Source: JAKZSU01 sp047517485 (GTDB lineage: Bacteria > Pseudomonadota > Alphaproteobacteria > UBA7887). Taken from it: a DNA stretch of 5,516 nucleotides. The stretch spans positions 1 to 5,516 of the forward strand of contig JAKZSU010000169.1 of NCBI GenBank assembly GCA_047517485.1, in the 5' to 3' direction. Of the stretch, positions 1-4,938 are shown piece after piece. The translations under genes and the position numbers were made by a program. The notes below the pieces were generated by a model, which saw only the letters and a list, made by a program, of their open reading frames with translations, was not told the DNA's origin and made no database searches. The first letter of the stretch is position 1. Each line of letters starts with the position of its first letter.

Positions 1-44
1 AACGGAGGATTTCTGGCTCATCGTAGTGACCGAAGGGAACGAAG

Positions 45-164
45 ATGAGACAGAAATCAATGAGCAAGAACGACCCGGCGGAGAGAACGGTTCGGGATAT
101 TCGGCGCAAGACACGCAAGCAGTATACGGCTGAGGAGAAGATCCGGATCGGATCTTCCGCCTGA
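45..164 (+). pseudogene. IS3-family transposase OrfA, 5' fragment
   Basis: OrfA is the helix-turn-helix DNA-binding half of the IS3 transposase, normally joined to OrfB by frameshifting. The frame opens at ATG 45, behind a purine-rich GAAGGGAA, and reads MRQKSMSKNDPAER, then DIRRKTRKQYTAEEKIRI. That stretch is the typical start of alphaproteobacterial IS3 OrfA proteins. In relatives EEKIRI continues as VLDGLRGE, but here the reading changes to GSSA and stops at 162-164, so only about 35 of the usual 90-130 residues remain. Homology ends near base 150. A second in-frame ATG at 60 could also be the start. The fragment cannot be functional. It is the only + strand coding trace left of the integrase and probably belongs to the sequence flanking the phage-like element. 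The family call rests on recognition of this N-terminal motif alone. Confidence 0.75.
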
Positions 165-190
165 TAATTTTTCGCTTTGTAATCAATGGC
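150..190. other. Junction between IS3 fragment and integrative element; candidate attL region
   Basis: At about base 150 the IS3 orfA homology ends within GGATCGGATC, a short tandem repeat. An AT-rich stretch follows and leads straight into the integrase stop codon at 191. Tyrosine-integrase elements usually carry their attachment site next to the integrase gene, so attL is expected here. No tRNA end or recognisable core can be seen, and the matching attR is not in the window. The junction is seen in the sequence; the attachment-site role is inferred. Confidence 0.35.
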
Positions 191-1267
191 TTATGCTACT
201 TTTTTGTCCAACTTTTCGGATTGGTTGGACAAGTTTGTTTGTTCTTTGTTCAGCAATTTGGCAACGGCGCTCGTGGTCATCGCCGAGCGGTTGGCCGCGG
301 CGGTGTATGTCGCTGCCTCCTTCGGGGTCGCATGCGCCAAATAAGACATAATCTCAAGTTCGGTCGCGCCTGCTTCGGCCAGTATGCGGGCACGGGCCTT
401 GCGGAGCCCGTGAGTTGAGCAACCCATCAGGCCCGCCTGTTCGCACCATTGCGGGAACATGCGGCTTATGCCCTTCGGCGTGTATGCTGTACCGGATTCG
501 GTTGCGAGAGGCACCATCTGACCCGGCGGAATGTGGTCAAGTTCCCGTACCAGTTCCGGCATGATCGGGAGTTCGGCAGCTATGCCCGTTTTCTTTCGGC
601 GGTAGCGAATTTGCCCTCCCTTGATGTTCGAGCGTGTGAGCGCCACTGCGTCGCTGCGTGCTGCGCCGGTGCCTAAGATGATTTCGAGCGCCAATCTCGG
701 TGTAGTTCCGCTCGGATGCGCGTCGCGGTAGGCTGTAATTTCTGCATCGGTCCACGTGTGATAGCCGGTTGACCGAACCTTGATTGAATCGGCCAGCTTC
801 GCCGGATTCGGCCCTTTGAACCCCAATCGCCGCGCGGCGTAATTGAACAGCTCCGCTAAATCCTTCCGAAGCCGGTTCGCGCTTGTCGGTCCATTTTTCT
901 TTGTCATGAGAGATTCGACGTGATCCGGCCTCAGATTCGCGTAGCGGCCAGCTCCAAGCGCTTCCCGAATCCAATTCAAGCGCCGCAGCTTCGACTCGCG
1001 AGTTGAAGGCGCCAGCGACCCGAACGCGGGTGACTGGAGATAAACTATAATGAGATGGTTAAAGGTGCCTGGTTGTGCCCTGGGCGCCGCGATACGTGCG
1101 CCTTCGACCGCTTCCGCGTAGGCTGCCCGGAATTCGGTCGAGCCGATCGCACCGGCGAGGTACACGTCGATTCTGCGACCCCGGATCGTGCGGCGCAGCC
1201 GGTATCGCAGTTTGCCGTGACGATCCCTTACGACCGACACGCCGCGGAATTCATTACGATATCGCAT
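191..1267 (-). CDS. int: Tyrosine recombinase / phage integrase
   Basis: Site-specific recombinase that would integrate and excise the element by cutting at att sites through a covalent tyrosine intermediate. The 358-aa protein has the full domain order: a basic N-terminal arm-binding region (about 1-60), a SAM-like core-binding domain (about 68-160, with STRESKLRRLNWI and TSANRLRKDLAELFNYAA) and a catalytic domain (about 170-330). The catalytic set is visible: R204 in GAARSDAVALT, K225/K226 in RRKKTG, H286 and R289 in HGLRKA, H312 in YLAHATP and the nucleophile Y321 in AATYTAA. A polar tail of about 20 residues follows. The ATG at 1267 is preceded by AAGG and lies 14 nt inside the upstream gene, suggesting translational coupling. 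The length is normal for the family, so the enzyme looks intact. The subfamily resembles integrases of rhizobial prophages and islands. Confidence 0.95.
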   Translation of the reverse strand: MRYRNEFRGVSVVRDRHGKLRYRLRRTIRGRRIDVYLAGAIGSTEFRAAYAEAVEGARIAAPRAQPGTFNHLIIVYLQSPAFGSLAPSTRESKLRRLNWIREALGAGRYANLRPDHVESLMTKKNGPTSANRLRKDLAELFNYAARRLGFKGPNPAKLADSIKVRSTGYHTWTDAEITAYRDAHPSGTTPRLALEIILGTGAARSDAVALTRSNIKGGQIRYRRKKTGIAAELPIMPELVRELDHIPPGQMVPLATESGTAYTPKGISRMFPQWCEQAGLMGCSTHGLRKARARILAEAGATELEIMSYLAHATPKEAATYTAAANRSAMTTSAVAKLLNKEQTNLSNQSEKLDKKVA

Positions 1268-1466
1268 TGGGAACCTTCTGGATCAGTGCGTCGATGTCGT
1301 CGGCGCCATCGGCAATGGCTTCGGAAGTCTTGCCGGCGACGACCGTAAGCTTGGTGCCGTCCGGCTTGTCGATCTCGACACGGGCTTCGTCATAACCGGC
1401 ATCGCGCGCGGCTTTCAGGCAGCGCCGGATTTCGGCTTGCGTGACGCTGGCTTTCCGATTCGCCAT
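1254..1466 (-). CDS. Small hypothetical protein coupled to the integrase
   Basis: A 70-aa protein starting MANRKASVTQAEIRR. An N-terminal helix (about residues 9-23) is followed by a likely beta hairpin (VEIDKPDGTKLTVVAG, about 30-45) and a short acidic tail. Short proteins of this pattern (S/T-Q-A-E followed by a helix and a strand) commonly sit immediately upstream of integrase genes in alphaproteobacterial elements; this is from family knowledge. It starts 18 nt after the regulator stop and its 3' end overlaps the integrase start by 14 nt, so the three genes are probably one transcript. Its position suits an excisionase or recombination directionality factor, but no winged-helix or other known excisionase motif can be seen. 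The function is therefore unassigned. The reading frame is well supported by its packing. Confidence 0.75.
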   Translation of the reverse strand: MANRKASVTQAEIRRCLKAARDAGYDEARVEIDKPDGTKLTVVAGKTSEAIADGADDIDALIQKVPNAIS

Positions 1467-1484
1467 CAGCCGCGGCCCATCCTC

Positions 1485-1868
1485 TTAGTGCAATCCCCGG
1501 CTTTCGCCCGCGACCATCGGGACGTATAGCGGCGCCTCGGTATCGTCCTCGAAAATCACGACCATCTGTTCGCTGCGAAATGCGATCCCTTTCAGCCTCC
1601 GTTCGGGCATCTCGCGTCCGATAAATTGGGCGAACGCGGAGGCGAGCGTGTCGCGGAGTCGCTCGGTCAGAACGGGTCCGGCTTCGCTCGGCGAGAGCCA
1701 CGCGCCGCGTGCGTGCGCGTCCTCTAAACATTCGAGCGCTCGTCCCACGGTGCCGGAAATCGTAACCTTGCGGCCCGATCTCTCGGCGAGCGCATCGCGA
1801 AGGGCAGTCGCGCGCTCATGATCCCTTGCGTTAACCGCGATATGCCGGCGACTGGGCTGCTGGGCCAT
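1485..1868 (-). CDS. Putative ribbon-helix-helix DNA-binding regulator
   Basis: A 127-aa protein read from ATG 1868. This start is chosen over an upstream one at 1937 because it follows a strong GGAGGGAG at 1876-1883 and lies downstream of a good promoter, whose -35 and -10 would fall inside the longer version. Residues 8-53 fit a ribbon-helix-helix layout: a short strand (RHIAVNA), a first helix (about 15-31, DHERATALRDALAER), the turn SGRKVT and a second helix (about 37-52, ISGTVGRALECLEDA). The C-terminal part (about 92-118) looks like a small beta unit (GIAFRSEQMVVIFEDD, then APLYVP). The gene heads the cassette with the 70-aa protein and integrase, and several dyads lie in and upstream of its promoter. 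That fits a self-regulated repressor of the integration module. The fold is inferred by eye; the protein could instead be an uncharacterised phage protein. Confidence 0.6.
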   Translation of the reverse strand: MAQQPSRRHIAVNARDHERATALRDALAERSGRKVTISGTVGRALECLEDAHARGAWLSPSEAGPVLTERLRDTLASAFAQFIGREMPERRLKGIAFRSEQMVVIFEDDTEAPLYVPMVAGESRGLH

Positions 1869-1875
1869 TTTGGTG

Positions 1876-1883
1876 CTCCCTCC
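1876..1883 (-). promoter_or_regulatory. Ribosome binding site of the RHH-like regulator
   Basis: GGAGGGAG on the - strand ends 7 nt before ATG 1868. It decides the start codon of the regulator gene, because the alternative ATG at 1937 has no comparable site. Confidence 0.7.
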
Positions 1884-1893
1884 ACAGATGATC

Positions 1894-1910
1894 AACGTAC
1901 AATATACGTT
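1894..1910. repeat. Inverted repeat over the -10 (candidate operator)
   Basis: AACGTA and TACGTT form perfect 6-bp arms around a 5-bp centre. The dyad covers the -10 box and the likely transcription start, the usual position for a repressor site. The regulator encoded just downstream is the obvious candidate ligand; this is an inference. Confidence 0.5.
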
Positions 1911-1928
1911 TGATACACGACGTGTCAA
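1901..1928 (-). promoter_or_regulatory. Sigma-70-type promoter for regulator-integrase cassette
   Basis: On the - strand a perfect TTGACA (1928-1923) is followed after 16 nt by TATATT (1906-1901). Transcription would start near 1893-1895, giving a leader of about 25 nt that carries the ribosome binding site. It would drive the regulator, the 70-aa protein and the integrase. Two inverted repeats overlap its spacer and its -10, so it is probably repressible. Confidence 0.7.
1915..1925. repeat. Short inverted repeat touching the -35 (candidate operator)
   Basis: ACACG-A-CGTGT has 5-bp arms and a single central base. It overlaps the -35 element on its downstream side and lies in the promoter spacer. 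It is short, so chance is possible. Its centre is 18 bp from that of the neighbouring dyad at 1894-1910. Confidence 0.35.
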
Positions 1929-1956
1929 CAGTACCATTTAGCCGACTGAAAAAGGG

Positions 1957-1999
1957 GGGTCAAGATGTCCCCGACCATTGACCCGGGACAAGCTGTCCC
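1957..1999. repeat. Two direct copies of a 15-bp imperfect dyad
   Basis: GGGTCAAGATGTCCC (1957-1971) and GGGACAAGCTGTCCC (1985-1999) match at 13 of 15 positions with a 28-bp period. Each copy is itself a near palindrome. The second extends to 9-bp arms, CCCGGGACA and TGTCCCGGG, at 1982-2002. They lie upstream of the regulator promoter, the second inside the 3' end of the zinc-finger gene. They could be operator sites, the end of a lost insertion sequence, or a hairpin terminator for the head operon (there is no following T-run on the - strand). Confidence 0.55.
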
Positions 2000-2208
2000 G
2001 GGGTGTTACGTAGGTTCGCGCAATAAACCCGTTGGTCGTGGCGAGTGATTGGACAGTTCAAAAGCGCAACATCCATTTCCGCGGTCCAGCGCGAAAAGGC
2101 GTCATGGAGCGGATCGCCGTGGCGGCGCCACCGCGCCCAATGCATGCCACACCACCCGCGTTTGGTCGCCCGCCGTTTGCAACTCTTGACTGCGCAGGCT
2201 TTAGTCAT
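1960..2208 (-). CDS. Small zinc-finger phage protein
   Basis: An 82-aa protein with a clear metal-binding motif in its first 33 residues: C5, C10, C20 and H23 (C-x4-C-x9-C-x2-H), followed by WARWRRHGDP. The same CxxH-RW-RHGDP knuckle is found at the front of phage HNH endonucleases and in small stand-alone phage proteins, where it is thought to bind nucleic acid. No HNH catalytic motif follows. Residues 39-50 (SRWTAEMDVALL) look like the start of a helical Myb-like segment, but after that the sequence turns unlike any family and contains a DNA repeat that also appears outside the gene. The C-terminus may therefore have been replaced. The gene starts 11 nt after the portal stop and is the last gene of the head operon. 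The exact role is unknown. Confidence 0.6.
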   Translation of the reverse strand: MTKACAVKSCKRRATKRGWCGMHWARWRRHGDPLHDAFSRWTAEMDVALLNCPITRHDQRVYCANLRNTPGQLVPGQWSGTS

Positions 2209-2219
2209 CGACGCTGCAT

Positions 2220-3295
2220 TTAGTCGTCATGAATCAGAAGTCCTGTTGTCGTCAACGCTTCGTTCACTTTCATGCCGCCGGCGACAAGTTTTTGGAACGC
2301 CTGAGCGCGTCCCGCCAAGTCGACGTTGTACAGATCGAAGCGGAGTCGCACGTCGGTGTCGAGCTTCGCGATCAGTTCGTGCTCGATCTGCCGCGCCAAC
2401 GGTACGACAACGCCAAGGTGCCATTGCCGCAACGCCTCGCGCTTGCTGGTCCCGTCGCTATCGTCGAACAGCGCTGGCGAACAGCCCGACGCGGCGAGCA
2501 CGCGATTGAACGCCGCGTCGGCGAGCTTGACCATGGCCTCGGTCGGTGCCGGCCCCAACCGTTGTTGCTTCCAGTCGGATTGCGGGGCGGCGGGCTTCCC
2601 TTCGCCCCAACCGGCGTTGACCGTCTCGACCAACAGCGCCTTGCCACGCGCCGCTTTGATGTCCGTCTTTAGGCCGGCGAGCGGATCGTCGTCGCCGCCG
2701 TCGCCGCCGTCTTGCGGGACCGGAATCACGTGCCCGACCGGGCCGCCCGCTTCCTCGCCGAGCTGCGTTTCGAGATTCGCCGCGAGCGTGCCCGTGGACC
2801 GCGCCCAGCCGAGCGGGGAGATCCCGTACCACGGCCGCGCCGAGTCGATGGCATACCGGCAATGGAGCACCGCGGCGGCCGGCGCCAATTCAGTCAGATT
2901 CCCCGACGGGCCGAAGCGATCGCAGCGGTACCACCATTCGCGCTCGCGCGGTCCGCCCCGAACATCCCATGAGCCGATGGGTTGAAGGCGGACCATCCCG
3001 CCCTCCACCATGATCTGGTGTACGTCTTCGCCCCGGCGTATCAGGTTACGCGCCAGGAACGCCATGCACGGCGGATTCAGTACCGTAGCGGCTTCGGGCG
3101 GGTCAAATATGGTCGCCCCCGGCAAAGGCTCGACTGTAGAGCGCTACAGCGGCCTCTAGCGCCGCGATGGCGCCAGCGTCGCCCGCCGATGGCAGTCCCG
3201 CCGGCTTGCGCGGCCAGGGCGGCCACCACGGCATCCGTGAACGGGATAGACTCGCGCCGCTCCGGCTCGCGCTTCGACCACGGCCACAGTTTCAT
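2220..3295 (-). pseudogene. HK97-family phage portal protein, two frameshifts
   Basis: The portal forms the dodecameric ring through which DNA enters the procapsid. Reading starts at ATG 3295 (MKLWPWSKREPERR), overlapping the connector stop as ATGA. Frame one runs to about residue 38 (AQAGGTAIGG). A second frame then gives DAGAIAALEAAVALYSRAFA, and a third gives GATIFDPPEAATVLNPP to the stop at 2220. Each change is explained by one extra G in a run: GGG at 3182-3184 and GGGGG at 3116-3120. Removing both gives exactly 358 codons. Portal marks include LARNLIRRGEDVHQI (about 80-94), WYGISPLGWA (about 155-164), an Asp/Gly-rich loop (about 195-203) and the C-terminal NVDLAGRAQAFQKLVAGG. A TTG at 3125 opens only the truncated third-frame piece. 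As written the gene cannot make a full portal. Decay and sequencing error are both possible. Confidence 0.85.
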
Positions 3296-3663
3296 GCGAT
3301 CACCCCGGCCCGGCGGATCTTCCAGGGCGCCAGCAACCCGGCCGCTCCCGAGTTTCGCCATGCGTTCGCGTGGTTCACCGGCCATTTGCGGGTGAGCGGC
3401 CCGATCGTTTGCTCGGCGAGCGCCCCGAAGTCGGCGGTACCCATGTATCCCGCGTACCGAATCACGGCCGCATCCTTGATCGATTGGGGAGCGCCGGGCG
3501 CCTCGCGCTCGACGCGGGCCGCCGCGAGCTCGCCGAGCGTGCACGTGCCCTCGTCATCGGCCGGCGCAAGCTCGCCCAGGATGCGCGAGTGCAGCCGAGT
3601 GATCGCCGCCGCCCGCGCCGCTGGCGTCGTCGGCCACGGGGAGAGCGCTTGATTCAAAGCCAT
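3292..3663 (-). CDS. Phage gp6-like head-tail connector
   Basis: A 123-aa protein beginning MALNQALSPWPTTPAARAA. It would sit under the portal ring and join head to tail. The family signs are the small helical body, the segment APQSIKDAAVIRYAGYM (about 59-74), and the C-terminal HANAWRNSGAAGLLAPWKIRRAG (about 98-120), a stretch commonly seen near the end of alphaproteobacterial connector proteins. An ATG at 3744 in the same frame is rejected, because it would overlap the protease gene by 91 nt with a composition unlike the family. ATG 3663 overlaps the protease stop by 10 nt and follows a GAAGGCGG ribosome site. Its own stop overlaps the portal ATG (ATGA), so connector and portal are translationally coupled. 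The call is by recognition of the terminal motif and by context. Confidence 0.75.
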   Translation of the reverse strand: MALNQALSPWPTTPAARAAAITRLHSRILGELAPADDEGTCTLGELAAARVEREAPGAPQSIKDAAVIRYAGYMGTADFGALAEQTIGPLTRKWPVNHANAWRNSGAAGLLAPWKIRRAGVIA

Positions 3664-4583
3664 AGCCGCCGCCTTCGGTGAATTTTCGAGAGCGCTTCCG
3701 CCATCACGTGCGCTGGTGTCGGGACCATGATCGGGTCCGGCCAACCTTCGCGCTTATCCGTCGCCGAGACGATGAACGCTCGGATCGGCGACTTGGTGTA
3801 GGTGGTGGTCCCGTCCGCGTCCGTCGTGAACTCCGCCGCGGTGCGGTCGATGGACGGCCGCACCACGACGCCAGAATCATCGGCCGCGGCGAGCACTTGC
3901 CGGCCAACGTCGGAATCGGGGAGATCGAATTCGATCTCGGCATCGCCGCCGACCATCCGCCCCCGCACCGTGCCGCGCGTGGTGCTCCCGAGCGGATTCT
4001 TGAAGTCGCCATGCGCCGCAATCACCGCGCGCGTACCGGACTCGATCCCTTCCTCGATCGCGCTGGCGAGCGCTTCCTGTAGGAATTTGACCTTGCACCC
4101 GATGCCGACACATTCGCAGTCCATCGCGGTATCGCTCGGGATGATGGCCCGGATCGTGCGCCCCGACCGTGCCCGGATCTCGACGGTCGATTGTGGATAG
4201 GCGCCGCGGTCTACCAGCGCCAGGCCGGTGAGCTCGGCGCGCTCGACCACGCGCACCCCGGCCTCGCGCCGTTCCGCATTCGCGTGAAACTCGATCGAGA
4301 ATCCGGTCAGCGCGCCCCGGCGCACGAGCGCGAGCGCAGCGCTCCCGTCGGGGAGATCGGCCCGCACGTCGAGCGAGCGCGTCGAATCGATCAGCGTCGC
4401 CGCTTCGGAGACTACGAGCCGCGGATCGTGCTGCAAATTGACAGGAACGGTGCGCACTTCGCCGAATGCGCCCGGCAAGAATCGCTCGTTGAAGTCAGGC
4501 GATATATCGCCGTAGACCAGCGCGCGGCCCGATAGCACCCGGCCGCTTACCCGGAACGAGACGCCCTCCCGATGTTCGATCAT
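3654..4583 (-). CDS. HK97-type prohead protease with apparent tandem S78 domains
   Basis: The maturation protease cleaves scaffold and capsid precursor inside the prohead. Residues 1-140 are a typical peptidase S78 domain: GRVLSGRALVYGD, a Pro-Gly-Ala-Phe motif at 37-40, H52 in NLQHDP and S96 in LTGFSIEF, then ERAELTGLALVDRGAYP. A linker with C156, C158 and C163 (CECVGIGC) follows. Residues 165-290 look like a second, diverged copy: H191 in AAHGDFKNPLGSTTRGT, EIEFDLPDSDVGR, S244 in VVVRPSID and a closing IRAFIVSATDKREGWPD. At 309 aa it is longer than a usual single-domain protease (about 160-220 aa). It starts 3 nt after the upstream stop and overlaps the connector by 10 nt. No major capsid protein follows, which is unusual. 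The protease call is firm; the second domain is read by eye. Confidence 0.88.
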   Translation of the reverse strand: MIEHREGVSFRVSGRVLSGRALVYGDISPDFNERFLPGAFGEVRTVPVNLQHDPRLVVSEAATLIDSTRSLDVRADLPDGSAALALVRRGALTGFSIEFHANAERREAGVRVVERAELTGLALVDRGAYPQSTVEIRARSGRTIRAIIPSDTAMDCECVGIGCKVKFLQEALASAIEEGIESGTRAVIAAHGDFKNPLGSTTRGTVRGRMVGGDAEIEFDLPDSDVGRQVLAAADDSGVVVRPSIDRTAAEFTTDADGTTTYTKSPIRAFIVSATDKREGWPDPIMVPTPAHVMAEALSKIHRRRRLWL

Positions 4584-4586
4584 TGG

Positions 4587-4793
4587 TCATGCTCGCTCGA
4601 CCACGATCGCCGCCGTCTTGCCCGAATCGCACCAAACATAAATCCCTTCGCCCGCGTCCGCCGATGGATAGGAAAACTCATACGGTGACAGGACGAAGGC
4701 GCGATCCGTGCGGGCCGGCGCAGCCGTGGCAGTCTTTAGCTCGTCTTCAACAGTATCTCCGGAAGTGCGGCGGCCCGGATCCAACAAAATCAT
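4587..4793 (-). CDS. Small hypothetical phage protein, possibly truncated by the IS
   Basis: A 68-aa frame, MILLDPGRRTSGDTVEDELK, ending in SYPSADAGEGIYVWCDSGKTAAIVVERA. I do not recognise the family. The second half looks like a small beta-rich unit (IYVWCDSG, then AAIVVER). Its stop lies 3 nt before the protease ATG, so it belongs to the same operon and is probably a real phage gene. Its ATG at 4793 sits within a few bases of where insertion-sequence DNA begins, and the only ribosome-site candidate is a poorly spaced AAGG. The true 5' end may have been lost when the IS inserted, leaving an accidental start. Treat the N-terminus as uncertain. Confidence 0.5.
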   Translation of the reverse strand: MILLDPGRRTSGDTVEDELKTATAAPARTDRAFVLSPYEFSYPSADAGEGIYVWCDSGKTAAIVVERA

Positions 4794-4842
4794 GACCTTA
4801 GGAGGTGATTAGAGCGGTCGTTCTCTAAAATGTAGTGGTAAA

Positions 4843-4854
4843 TTCTGGCCAGAA
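4843..4854. repeat. Perfect 12-bp palindrome in the IS leader
   Basis: TTCTGGCCAGAA is self-complementary over all 12 bases. It lies about 50 bp inside the presumed left end of the IS1634-family element and could be a transposase or regulator site. No function can be shown from this window. Confidence 0.4.
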
Positions 4855-4909
4855 ACTTCGAGAATGACTCCATGTTTCTCTGGAATATCCCCGATAACCG
4901 TCGTAAAAT

Positions 4910-4938
4910 ATGTGGTGTCAATGATGGAGACGCCACAT
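4910..4938 (+). promoter_or_regulatory. Hairpin covering the transposase ribosome site and start
   Basis: ATGTGGTGTC (4910-4919) can pair with GACGCCACAT (4929-4938) over 10 bp with one G-U pair, leaving a 9-nt loop. The right arm includes the first two bases of the transposase ATG at 4937. The GGAG ribosome site (4926-4929) spans the loop edge. In RNA this would hide the start codon, a known way for insertion sequences to block translation from outside transcripts. Confidence 0.55.

Larger units (their letters stand above)
191..4793. mobile_element. Integrated phage-like element (satellite or prophage remnant), left part
   Basis: Eight consecutive - strand genes carry an integrase-regulator module and HK97-type head genes (protease, connector, portal). 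Overlaps of 4, 10 and 14 nt and short gaps are typical of phage genomes. The left end lies next to the integrase. The right end is hidden behind the IS1634 fragment at about 4794. No capsid, terminase, tail or lysis gene is visible, so the stated limits cover only what is seen. Confidence 0.75.

Noticed and set aside
537..974. A 145-codon - strand frame inside the integrase gene
   Set aside because: It overlaps the catalytic and core-binding domains of the integrase in another frame and shows no domain of its own.
2689..2712. Trinucleotide-like run of GCC and GTC units
   Set aside because: It encodes the Asp/Gly-rich loop of the portal and is explained by codon choice in GC-rich DNA rather than by a separate repeat element.
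2326..2985. A 219-codon + strand frame opposite the portal gene
   Set aside because: It is rich in Ser, Arg and Pro with no recognisable motif, lies wholly antisense to portal sequence, and is a typical by-product of high GC content.
3678..4082. Several Arg-rich + strand frames opposite the protease
   Set aside because: They are antisense to a firmly identified protease gene and have no start-site support.
4799..4811. TTAGGAGGTGATT, a perfect extended Shine-Dalgarno sequence on the + strand
   Set aside because: No start codon with an open frame lies at a proper distance. The next ATG (4830) is followed at once by a stop. Read on the other strand it resembles the 16S rRNA 3' tail, but the match is only about 10 bases and has no further rRNA sequence around it.
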